From Phoronis australis (Eukaryota; Phoronida; Phoronidae): a DNA stretch of 39,352 nt. Location of the stretch: the NCBI GenBank assembly GCA_002633005.1, contig NMRA01000508.1, positions 1-39,352 on the forward strand. The letters run 5' to 3'. The position numbers and the translations under genes are program-made. Numbering within the stretch: position 1 is the first letter of the stretch; every line of letters begins with the position of its first letter. The notes below the pieces were generated by a model, which did no database searches, had not been told where the DNA came from, and worked only from the letters and a program-made list of their open reading frames with translations. Below, piece by piece: positions 1 through 9,640 of the stretch.

Positions 1-960
1 CATATCAAAACACTCCAGCATTTAAATTTCCGGGGGGTGTCTGGCGACGTCTAAGACAACATCTCAGTGTTGGCTAAAATTAAAGAAACATTTGACTGTA
101 GAAAAAGTAGCCAAAGGTGTTTCGGAAACCTTGTTTTACGTCGGTTTTGTGTCACCATGACAATATAGACTAGTTCTGCCAACATAGATAATAGCTTATA
201 AGCGTGTAAAGAAGCAAACAAAATCATGGGCTACACTGCATGTACTTTTTATTCATGCCTGGAGCACGTTTTTCACACACGCAAGCTCAAAGATATGAGA
301 CTAAACGAAAACAATTTTTGTCGACAATCTCCTTTCATCGCCGGAATGGACGTTTCAGTAGGCCAGTGCATCTGTTAAACAATGTTGTCCAAGCCCTAAC
401 TCACCCCCTCCCCCCAATGTTTTGCCCAAACAGCCCTTGCTTCCACGCGTGTGTTTGCGCGCCTATTGCTTTAGTGAACCACACCATGAACATGTATGCT
501 AGTACTGAACTGCTGTATTGACATAAAATCCTGCGATGTTTGCTTTTCTAAACCCGTTGTAATTGACGTGGATTCCTGCTTGTTTGCATTGTATCTGTGG
601 AATTGATAGTCGTTTTATTCGTGTTATCAGCGCGAATAGTATCAACTTAAATTGAACGCGAAAATCGTGCCTCTGCGAATGGTGATGCCTCTTCAGTGTG
701 ACGTTTTATCATTACAAATATAAGTTTTCATGTTGATCATTGACATAGTTTTAGAATAAATTGTGTTTTCATAGACTTTCGGTTATTAGCAAGTGACAAT
801 AACTAGGACCGCGAGGATTCCTCCAACAACCTCCATATAAATAGTGCACTCTAAATGTGAACCATAGAGTTTAAGATCATTCCTCCGTATAATTGCCATC
901 CCGTCTTTTTGTAAAGAATTTTTCAAAATTATATCTACTTCAAGTTCTCTATCTCTATTA
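1..960. other. Intergenic, no gene recognised
   Basis: No open frame here has convincing splice sites, motifs or composition. The longest plus-strand frame (240-521) is rich in His, Arg and Pro with no domain, and I treat it as chance. Confidence 0.5.
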
Positions 961-980
961 CGCGATGACAGCATACTTAC

Positions 981-1036
981 GTTTGTGACTGAAGCAGGAG
1001 TACATGATAGAGACGATATGCGCGCACCCTGTGGGC
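981..1036 (-). CDS. Possible small internal exon, unknown gene
   Basis: On the minus strand a pyrimidine/T-rich stretch ends in TTTTCATGTAG just before 1036, and a strong GTAAGT donor follows 981. This leaves a 56-nt exon. The frame in use would encode about 18 residues containing PQGARISSLSCTPASVTN. Both splice signals are good, but no partner exon, start or domain was found, so this could be a fortuitous pair. If real, the rest of the gene lies at lower coordinates or outside the window. Confidence 0.25.
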
Positions 1037-1309
1037 CTACATGAAAACATAAAAGACAGAGAGGTGTTCGTTTTCTACGGTAAGGATGCAGTACCACCCA
1101 TAAATCAACATCATGTGCAATCTTCTTATAACCCAGAGAGCACACACTCGAGTCAAGTCAGTTACAGGAAGATCCAGTGCTGCGAAATTTATTGCCGCAG
1201 ACGCGAACGTTTGTCAGAAGGGGGCGTCACGGTAGGGCCGGACGTGGACAACAGCGGTGTTTCCGGGCCATGCGTGCCTTCAGGTGGTCAGTAGCCATGC
1301 AGCACGTAG

Positions 1310-1720
1310 GTCTCGCTGGTTCCCTACGTGCCTAGCCAGCACGCAGGTATCATGCAATGGCACGCACTTTAGCATTGCTTGGTGTAACCTCAGAAGTCAT
1401 TGGTTAGCTTGACAACACCGTGAAAAAATGGCGATCTGTGAACGAGTTTTAACCTTAAAAGTGGCCGGTCGCAGCAACTATTTCGTTTCTGCAATGATGT
1501 TTAATAGCCGCGTGCTTGAAGCTCATACATGTACAATAAACACACATCTGGCCAATTTAATGGTGTGTTATTCAAACTGAATGAATATAGGACAGTGTCG
1601 TAAACTAAAGTCATCGCAGTAAGGTGCACTGACTCCGAAAAGGCGTAAATGGCACAATTTCTAAGATTCATATTTCCTGGTGGACATAAATTTTAAGCAC
1701 CGATTTGTCTGCCCAACACA
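1310..1720 (-). repeat. R1 repeat family, copy A (inverted, partial)
   Basis: This is the reverse complement of the units at 2905-3455 and 18940-19475. Shared blocks include the CTGGTTCCCT end, the segment equivalent to CCAATGACTG...GGTTACATC..CCAATGCTAAAG, and the GACAAATCGGTGC block near 1710. Recognisable homology fades beyond about 1720. No protein is encoded. The family looks like a non-autonomous DNA transposon with inverted ends containing GGTTCCCT. Confidence 0.7.
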
Positions 1721-1744
1721 TACCGTGAATAATAAGTTTACAAG

Positions 1745-2700
1745 GAAGTCACGCATTTCTAAAGATATGCGGGAATTTTCACCGCTCGGCTTCTGAGCGG
1801 CTCAAAGTTTCTTCACCAGGATCAAAGAGGAGCGCCGACGGTCGGAGTCAGGTACAGTTGTGATGACCGCGGCATTGCCCAATGCGAGCAAGACCCAATA
1901 TAGGCCTAATAAGTGTAATTACCCAACCATATAGAACTGTATTAAACATCTCTGACTGTACATAATGACGAATTTTCAAAATGCATTAACCTCTAATTTT
2001 CGTTAACTAAAAACGAACACCCCACGGCGGTATACAGCTGAAAAAATAACAACTAACAATCCAAAAAACTACAACCATTGATACGATTGAATATAACCTA
2101 TACCGAGCGTATTAATATACTCGGCAGATATACAAACACTGATCAGAGTTAGCAATGTCACATACATTCATTTTTAATTCTTCCAATCTTGTTAATCAGA
2201 TACTTGACCCGTTGAATTTAGGCTTTAATGAAATGTTTAATGCACATGTAACGTGGGAAGTTCAGGGATGGGCTCAACTTAACTAATTAAGTTTCGCTGG
2301 TGATCAAAATCTACCACTGTTTTGGTACTTCAAGTTTAAAACTTAGATAAAATGTTATCAACCCGTTCCCGGTAAAAAACCGTGGGCAGAAGCAATAAAA
2401 ATTAATAACGAAGAGCAATATGAAACATATCGTTACTTTGGGAAGTGGCCCTTTGTGAAGATAAACACAAGTTAACCGTTTTAGTCATTTTGTAATATTT
2501 ATAATGTACCAAGCTAAAACTAATCTCCAGAGTTGCAGGCTGTAACTCTGCAAATATCAGAGGAAACCAAGTAGGGGGTTCTAACAACAACCATTGTTGA
2601 GACAGTATTTCCTTTCCACTTCATTAGCTCACACCGACATCACTAATAAAGGTGTGTTATATAAGCAACGTAAAAATTGTATGGGGCTAAGGGAATCTGA
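1745..2700. other. Intergenic, no gene recognised
   Basis: AT-rich stretch without a supported gene. A small hairpin (CCGCTC/GAGCGG) lies near 1783-1800. The minus-strand frame at 2402-2590 has no splice or motif support. Confidence 0.45.
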
Positions 2701-2734
2701 GCGGTGACCAGTGTAAGCGAGAAATTCTCCACGT

Positions 2735-2900
2735 GAGACCACCTTTACACTTCAGTCCATCAGCCATGATGCCAGTTTGTTTGCGTAAAGCGCTGCCCGT
2801 GTTAGGAATTCGACTAGCTAATCAAAAACGCCGGTGTAAAAAAAGTCAGAGGAAAATTAAGTGATACCTGCGTGTTGGCTTCCGACCACCTAGTGGCACG
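2735..2900 (-). repeat. R1 repeat, truncated copy B' (inverted)
   Basis: Inverted fragment of the R1 family. It holds the blocks ACACTTCAGTCCATCAG, GCCAGTTTGTTTGCGTAAAGCGCTGCC and GTGATACCTGCGTG, each the reverse complement of sequence in the adjoining copy at 2905-3455. It sits head-to-head with that copy, so 2742-3055 forms one long imperfect inverted repeat. Confidence 0.7.
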
Positions 2901-2904
2901 CAGG

Positions 2905-3455
2905 GAACCAGTGAGGCACGCAGGTATCACTTAGTTTTCCTCGGTAATTTTTTACACCGTTATTTTTGATTGGCTAGGAGAGTTCTCAACAGGCAGCGCT
3001 TCACGCAAACAAACTGGCATAACTGATGGATCGGACTGAAGTGTAAAGGTTCTGTTGTACAGACAAATCGGTGTTCAGGAAATGTGAATCCTAAAAATTG
3101 TGGTTGTGCCTTTTTGGAGTGCATCCTTCTACTGTCGATGACTTTTGTTTACAATATTGGTCTGTATGCATACAGTATGAATAACACACCGCCTAAATCG
3201 GCCAAATATGTGTTTATTGTACATGTATGTGCTTCAAGCACGCGGCTATTAAACATGTCACTGCAAAAACGAAACAGTTGCTGCCACGCCACTTGCATGC
3301 ATGACAAGGCTAAAAATCGTTCACAGTACGCCATTTTTTTCACGGGGTTGTAAAAGCTAACCAATGACTGCTGGGGTTACATCAACCAATGCTAAAGTAC
3401 GTTCCACTGCATGATATCTGCGTGTTGGCTAGGCACGTAGGGAACCAGCGAGTTC
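2905..3455 (+). repeat. R1 repeat family, copy B
   Basis: About 550 bp, closely similar along its length to 18940-19475. It carries a GCACGCAG-type left end, the AATTTTTTACACC block, CAAACTGGCAT, GACAAATCGGTG, TCTACTGTCGATGACTTTTG and TTGTACATGTATGTGCTTCAAGC. The right end reads GGCACGTAGGGAACCAG, the inverse of the CTGGTTCCCT ends of other copies. The frames inside (3084-3353 plus, 3149-3364 minus) are not conserved between copies, so they are not genes. Confidence 0.75.
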
Positions 3456-3610
3456 TCAATAGAACACATACAGTACATGGAAATATTCACCCGACTTTCG
3501 TCAGAGGTTGACGCAAACTAAGAAAACTGATATTGTCACTATAGGGGGAGCTACAGTAATTCTCTATCCCGTGGTCCGAAAACTAGTGTTGGTCAATGTT
3601 CCTCAAAAAG

Positions 3611-3773
3611 CAGTAGCGGATTTAGAGGGGGGCCAAGGGGGCCATGCCCCCCCCCCCTAAAATTCTCCCAGATTCCATGTGGCTGTTGGAGGTGCGAATG
3701 TCTGACGCGGGGCAAAATCCTTGATAATACTCTGCCGTGGCCCCCCTAACTCAAAATCCTGAATCCGCCCCTG
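3611..3773 (+). mobile_element. hAT-type MITE, 163 bp
   Basis: The left end is CAGTAGCGGATTTAGAGGGG. The right end, read inward, is CAGGGGCGGATTCAGG. This matches the CAGTGGCGGATC-type termini common in invertebrate hAT elements and the ends of the larger element at 23792-26110. There is no coding content. Flanking 8-mers (tcaaaaag and aataccaa) do not match, so the target duplication has decayed or the ends are recombinant. Confidence 0.65.
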
Positions 3774-3779
3774 AATACC

Positions 3780-4900
3780 AATTCTTAGACTACAATGATT
3801 CTCCCAGTCGTTAACATATTTTAGGAGTGACACCCAAATAAAAAACAACAATTTAGTAGGCCTATACTTTAGACCAGGCAAAGACCCATACAATATCGAT
3901 TGGCCCTATGTCGCGATTTGTATCACAATTTGCATTTTAGTATAAAATGCGGCATAAATTCTGCTCCCAATATAGCTTTAAAGAAAGTTACCTCAGTTTT
4001 CACTTAAAATCAGTATTAAATTTTACACCAAAAATCCCGTTTTTTGTGGTTTTGTAAGTATTCGCAGAAGCTACTGGACAATGAAATAATTTGTGTCCTG
4101 TATGCTGTCATCCATGATCTCAATAGATAACTTGCCATGAGAATATCGTTTGCAGACCTTGGTACACCACAACTAGCCTAGGCGGGTTGCCTTACCCAAG
4201 CCAAGCAACCACTCAAGCCCAATTTAACTGAGGGTAAATATCTTTGTTAGAAAGTAGTGTGCCTGCATCATATTATGGGATGCTCATATTATTGCCAAGG
4301 AAACACCCAAATCAGCCAGCACTTAAAAGCGATTGATAACAGATCTTCTGAAACATACCTAAAGTCAGAGCTCCGGCAATCCCGTCGACTTCAGACGGAG
4401 CGGCAGCTGATGCCTGCCAGAAAGGGCTTGTTCAGCACAGTTTGCCCTCAAATTTGACTGTTTTGTGGAAACCATGGAGATCAGTTAAAAATCTGATGGA
4501 TACCAAAGCAATATTAGAAGATGAATCAACCTTCAACCGTAGAAAGACTCGTTACCCAAGCTTGACTTTGGTACTTGTAAGCCATCGTAAATGTCCAACG
4601 AAAAGTATTGCTTGAGGAAAAGAATTTAGCTATCCTAAAAATTAATTTCTATTAAATGCTTTGTCAGGAGTGTCGTCGGGAAACAGTTCGAATGGCTACA
4701 ATACTATGTAGTCTTGCATTCATTTGATGTCAGCATTGAGGGTTTGGCGAAATACCCGTCAATGTATGAACGAATATTCGACGCTCATTATCAAAAAATT
4801 GATTGGGCGCTTTACACCTATTCAGTGCTCATCTACATGTAATTCATGTGTTCTTACTTCTGATACTTCAAATCTCGTATCTTCGCGCTAACGTTAGGAT
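3780..4900. other. Intergenic, no gene recognised
   Basis: No supported gene. The 66-residue frame at 4257-4457 is Gln/Arg/Ser rich and has no start context, splice support or domain. Confidence 0.45.
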
Positions 4901-4948
4901 GCGGCGCGCAAAATTCAAATGGCCTTTACTAATTCAACCCTGGACAAT

Positions 4949-4970
4949 AAAGTGACGTAAGATTGGGCGT
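4949..4970 (+). promoter_or_regulatory. CRE-like and inverted CCAAT motifs upstream of the 5052 gene
   Basis: TGACGTAA at 4953-4960 matches a CREB/ATF half-palindrome type site. It is followed at once by GATTGGG, an inverted CCAAT. They lie about 90 nt before the start codon of the gene at 5052, a reasonable promoter position. This is motif matching only. Confidence 0.35.
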
Positions 4971-4988
4971 CACTGCGACGCATTTTTC

Positions 4989-5042
4989 ATGGCTGCCTTT
5001 ATGCAGACAAGTAGCTTTAAGATGCTAGTGATATATTTTTGA
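4989..5042 (+). CDS. Upstream ORF, 17 residues
   Basis: ATGG-context start at 4989 encoding a 17-residue peptide (MAAFMQTSSFKMLVIYF), with its stop 9 nt before the main start at 5052. The main ATG also has a G at +4. If the transcript begins upstream of 4989, this uORF would be translated first and reinitiation over a 9-nt gap would be inefficient. A regulatory role is inference; the transcript start is unknown. Confidence 0.3.
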   Translation: MAAFMQTSSFKMLVIYF

Positions 5043-5051
5043 AAGATTAAT

Positions 5052-6429
5052 ATGGGTAAATTTCTTAAGAATCTTCGGGCATGTCTAGCATGCCTGTGTT
5101 GTCAACTTTTGCGCTTGAAGACTACAGCAGTGGGCGAAGAAGACGAGATTCCAGAAAATGAGGCAAGTAAAAATTCATAAAATAGAGAAAAACAGGCCAC
5201 GGACTTGATTCCCCAGGCCTCTTAAAATGTTTGCGAAAAAATGCGTAAAATTTTACTGCCATAGCCCTATCCAACGACAGTTATGGAAGATTATAATTTG
5301 CAATAGGAAAATCGGTGCACATTTTGTTTAATGGGGCTATTCAGAGAATTCTCCTCGCTGTGTCGCTGCTGTACTAGTGGTGATTGAATTGCGCATGCGT
5401 GGCTGTCTGCATGTGAACATAGATTATAGTCTATGATGTGAACAACTGGTAAAAGAGTGGAATTGTTATCAAACTACGTCGTCGCGCTAAGCCTTATTAC
5501 TGCTAATTTCCTTGGTGCAAGTCTTCGACAGGTGGCCACCAATTCCCAAAAGACCTAAGGTTACTATATTCGTGGACAATTATGGTCAAAAGGGTCAACT
5601 AACTGACAAAAAGTGTGTGGATGCTGAAGCCCCGTCTGTGCTCTATGACTATGGTAATATGCAGTTCCATTCGGAGACTACACAACATTTCTTGGTCAGT
5701 TTTTAGCAATCAGTTTCTATCAACATCGTTCGATGATGTTATCCTCACCAGTTACCCCACTGAATAACAGGTTTGTTGAGTGGAACTAAGTGTTTCTTTT
5801 AGGAAACTCAAAGGCCCGATGCCGGGTAGGCTAGCAGCACATGTTCATATTGTCCTGGGTGGGGGAGCTCCCAAAATAAGAGGTGTATGGTACGTGATGC
5901 ACAGAAGTCAAGGGTGACTTTTTCACAGCAGTTTCTCTTCAAAACTATGCTGTTTCCAAAAAAATTCTCTAGAGGAGTGAGTTTCTATATTTTATCGCGG
6001 ACCCCACCCCCAGGACTACCAGATCAGTTATCGAATTAACATGAATAAGCCTTGATTCAGTAAATGTTGTAACATTCCATTGGAAAAAATTGACACCTAG
6101 AATGAATTTTACTTGTTGAGATCAAAAGCACATTTTAAGTGTAATGAAAAATACACATTGTCACTTTTAGCCTGTTTCACATATTTTAATTCAGATATTA
6201 AATAAGACTTGGGTACAAAGGTTATTAGTTTCTACACATAAACCTGAAGATGACACGTCAAGTATGTTCTGCCTTGCAAAAGTAGTTTTGTCTTGTCTTT
6301 TCTTTTACAATTTGCTAATATTTCTCGGACTATTCTGTTACAGGTGAGAGAAAACAACTGAAACCAACCGCCCGACCATTTATTTTACCTTTGGACAAAG
6401 TGAAAAGCAATCCTTCAATAATAACCTGA
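5052..6429 (+). CDS. Three-exon gene, 110-aa protein with likely acylated N-terminus
   Basis: Exons are 5052-5166 (donor CAA|GTAAAA), 5522-5653 (acceptor GGTGCAAG, donor ATG|GTAATA) and 6344-6429 (acceptor TTCTGTTACAG). The phases agree at both junctions and give one uninterrupted 110-residue frame ending in TGA. The protein begins MGKFLKNLRACLACLCCQ: Gly2 fits N-myristoylation, and Cys11, 14, 16 and 17 would suit S-palmitoylation. An acidic patch (GEEDEIPENE) follows, then WPPIPKRPKVTIFVDNYG, and a Lys-rich tail ending KVKSNPSIIT. There is no hydrophobic membrane span beyond the Cys/Leu stretch. I do not recognise a family. The likely role is a small lipid-anchored membrane-associated protein (inference). 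An alternative GC donor at GAG|GCAAGT was considered, but its phase does not fit exon 2. The acceptor of exon 2 has a modest pyrimidine tract. Confidence 0.65.
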
Positions 6430-8220
6430 GAGAATTGAACGTAATTCAGAAATTCAGCACTTGATATGCCTGATTATGGACTCCATCACAATGTTGTTTC
6501 TTTCTGGGCTTTTTCAGTTTGTCATTTGTTTTTAAATACACTGATAATTGTTTATTCTCGAATCTTGTGCATAGCAGATTCTTATCCAGCTAGCTACAAT
6601 TGAAAACATACAATAAGACAATCGATGGAGTCACTGAATGTCATTTCCCCATAATGTGCACCAAATTGAAATTTTTTTTCCAATAGTATAAACCCTTTCT
6701 TGTGAAAGGAAAAGTTAATGTCACTCAGCGTTTGGCTTTCATTTCACTGGGATCTAATTTCAATGGTCTATAGAAGCGCTTGTAAAAAAGGTCCAGTTTC
6801 GAAACGTGGCTTTCTTTCATGTAACCTCATTCAGCCTCAACAACATCTATAATTAGACACTTGAAGGTAAACACAGCAGCATATCACTTGAATCGTTTTG
6901 AGCCCCAAATCAGACCCTGAACTAGACCAGAGTGTGACTACGTCTTCTTTAGCTTCAGTCCCTCATGTTTCTTCCAGGAAAGGAAATAAGCTATTGTCCA
7001 CACATGACTCATTGCCTATGAAAGGGCATCCTCACCAACAAGGCTTATTTGTGTAGCAGTCAGATGTAGTTCGTCTGAATACATAGACAGTCCACTGGCA
7101 CATTGTATTATGGTAACTTAGTACTGCGATTCACATTTCTCCAGGGCCACTGACTTGTGCATTTTTCCATCCAGCACTGCTGGTGTGTGGAAGTGCTGTG
7201 GGAAGAGAACGGAGTAACAAAGCTTGTCTATGATACAGCTTGAAATGGCCTGAAAATGTCACTGAACATGGAACAAATATTGAAATATGAATAATTAAGT
7301 ACTCCAGATTGGGTCACAAATGTTATCGCTGTTTTTCAAAAATATATGCTGACTGCTCTACAGTTTCACATAAAATTAAATAACTACTATTTTCAGAAAC
7401 CAAGGGTGTATATTATAAGTATTGCATAAAACTGTCTTTATTTTTTATTCCTAGCCATAATAATTCTTTAAACTTGTCTGCAAAATATACAAGTTTCTTG
7501 AGACATCTTTAAACCTTTGTTACCCATTCTCAAGCCTTTTTAATTTTGATACTTTCAGCAATTTTAAAATTCGATTACAGGTTCATGGGTCTGTCAAGCA
7601 AACTTCTAGTCTAAGGTTGAGTGAACCGTTTCGCAGACTTTTAATTTTTCTTCCAATAGAAGATATGAATACTTGGGTATTTAAAAATGATGGATAATCT
7701 TTCTGTTGTTTAAGAGTAATTACAAATCGTAAGGCACCATCAAAAATGCAATTTTCACAAAAATGGCTGTCATTTGAATTTATAACGACTTGCAACATTT
7801 CAAGGCATGAGTTAAGACTATTCAATCACTGTGAATTCAGAAAACGTTATATATTTTCATGGGTTTAAAATTGATACAAGTAGCAAAACAGTTGCATGAA
7901 ATCAACTTGAAGGGGCTTCATAAAGGTTAAGAATTACCTCACCATGCTCTTTTCCCCAAACATGTATTACCTGTTATTTCCTCACATTCAGTTGTACCAA
8001 ATATTACAACCCCAACCCTCTATGCCAATCTCCCGCTAAGGACCTGAATAAGTAAATTAACAAAATGACTCAATACCTTTCTTTAGAAATAGCTGTTCCT
8101 TTTCAAAGGCTTTGTTCGTTGTCTCCAATATTGAAAGTAGGCTTTGACAACAGATTTGCACTGACTGGGAAGATCTTGTTGTTTAGCTGCAGTCAAATGC
8201 TAAAAACCAATTTTTGTCTA
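6430..8220. other. Long non-coding stretch after the 110-aa gene
   Basis: Contains the 3' untranslated region of the preceding gene for an unknown length. No further exon with a matching phase was found. The minus-strand frame at 7583-7825 lacks motif or splice support. Confidence 0.4.
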
Positions 8221-8225
8221 TTCAG

Positions 8226-8358
8226 GGACGATGTAGAAGCAATTCTCTGCACAGTACAAGCCCTCAAATCTAAAAACCAAACGTTGCGTGAAAACAGACG
8301 TGATAGATCTCCATTTCAACGTTTAATAGATTTCCAGAAGACATATGATAGGGAGTAA
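8226..8358 (+). CDS. Possible terminal exon with helical charged peptide
   Basis: A good acceptor (TTTTTGTCTATTCAG) ends at about 8225 and is followed by an open frame to TAA at 8356-8358. The peptide contains DDVEAILCTVQALKSKNQTL and ends FQKTYDRE, a charged sequence compatible with a helix. The frame needs two bases from an upstream exon. It does not match the phase of the 5522-5653 exon, so it would belong to another gene. I found no upstream partner and no AATAAA close by. Confidence 0.3.
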
Positions 8359-8449
8359 ACAAATAGTCTAATGTAATGGATAATTGTCATGTACCCTTTG
8401 CCATTGGGCTTGGATTGTAATCTTAACTCATTAACCTAGCTGTATCGAG

Positions 8450-8680
8450 TTGACAGCCAAGCATAAACATTCAGCAATGACTGGTGTAACTGTCACTGAT
8501 AAACTGTTAGAATTCATTCCAAACAATAATAATGCTTTGATGTACGAAAAGATCCCGATTCATACGTCAAGTATCGTATCACATATCACAATAAACAAAG
8601 ATTTAAACCCGACTGGCGACTGCTGCGAAGTCGACATCGGCGAGCCGGAGTACCTCAGTAAACAGGCATCGGTAGAATAA
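8450..8680 (+). CDS. Uncertain open frame, 76 codons
   Basis: Open frame whose first codon is not ATG; the first internal Met lies about ten codons in. It contains TDKLLEFIPNNNNALMYEKI and ends GEPEYLSKQASVE. GC content rises near its 3' end next to a CpG-richer block. No domain is recognised and no splice site was settled. It may be an exon or chance. Confidence 0.2.
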   Translation: MTAKHKHSAMTGVTVTDKLLEFIPNNNNALMYEKIPIHTSSIVSHITINKDLNPTGDCCEVDIGEPEYLSKQASVE

Positions 8681-8761
8681 TCATGGAATAATCGTTAAAA
8701 TAATCACAAACCTTACCTTTGTATAAGGTCGTGCTTACTTTCTCTCATAGAAGCACCCTTT

Positions 8762-9236
8762 TCACGCAATCTCAGATTCAGTTGGCACGGCTGCACGCCA
8801 TTTCACCATGTATTTAAAGGGCTCGCGAAATCGAGGCTGCCAATCTATCCCCACTAGTACACGCGCGCCCTCTAGTTATTGTAGATTTTCCGAATAGCCA
8901 CAGTACATACATGTATGTTTCCGATCGTCTGCCCGAGATCATTCGAAAATTGTTGAGACTCAGAGAAGGATTCAATCATTGGGTTAATGAATTAAAGATA
9001 TTCAAAGACAAGTTAAGGTTTACTCTTGAAATTAACCTAAAGTATGCTTGAATGGCAAACTATTTCTGGAAGACGGGAAAGAAGGCAAACATTCCAGTTG
9101 TCTTCTTGAGAAATCTCGGCTTTTCAAGAGATATTCAACTCACCTCGTCCCGGAGTCCAATCGCTCCTTCTCGTGAGCTAATTTCTCCAGTGTGTTTCCA
9201 GTCTTCGTTCCCTTTCCTTGCGTACACTGTACTCAT
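8762..9236 (-). CDS. Two-exon minus-strand gene model, 55-aa protein
   Basis: Exon 1 runs from ATG at 9236 down to 9144 (31 codons, phase 0) and ends at GACGAG|GTGAGT, a strong donor. Exon 2 runs from 8836 (acceptor GATTGGCAG) down to TGA at 8762 (24 codons plus stop) in the same phase. The product starts MSTVYARKGNEDWKHTGEIS and ends KYMVKWRAAVPTESEIA; it is basic and hydrophilic, with no signal peptide. Upstream on the same strand an inverted CCAAT and a TTTATA-like element lie within 35 nt of the ATG, compatible with a short leader. Another donor (CAAAG|GTAAGG near 8705) lies just downstream, so alternative splicing is possible. The family is not recognised, and the small size means the model needs transcript support. 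Confidence 0.45.
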
Positions 9237-9640
9237 GAAATTTGAATGTGATATAAAGTTATTGGCGAATGCACAGAACAAAAAATAATGACAAACCCAG
9301 AAATCATGAAGCATTATATCCGGGCTGCTTACAATTCATAGATCAAATACAACTGTAGTATACATAGAACAATATACATGAAACCAATATCAAATATAAT
9401 TATTCAAATATTTAGATATGCTATCACGAGCATTTCTGTCTCAGATACAAAACACGATAGAGCTTGTTACGCCAACAGAACTGTGGACCGGTGCCATTGT
9501 CACCTGAGAGCGAAGGCACACATATGTTAATTGGCTACCGATTGTGGAAACGAAGTGGCTGCCAGAAACTTGTAGGGATCAGCTGGTATAATGCTGCATT
9601 CATGGGGAAGGCGGGGAAGTTATTTTTTTCTGAAACGGAA

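Noticed and set aside
786-1145. 119-aa minus-strand open frame
   Set aside because: Long but runs through a strong acceptor (1037) and donor (980), so it is at best an exon read into introns. Only the 56-nt segment between them is kept as a candidate.
5140-5170. GC-AG intron after GAG|GCAAGT in the 110-aa gene
   Set aside because: It would end exon 1 in phase 0, which puts exon 2 in a frame with early stops. The GTAAAA donor three bases later fits all phases.
7583-7825. 80-aa minus-strand frame
   Set aside because: Low-complexity AT-rich composition, no splice partner, no family.
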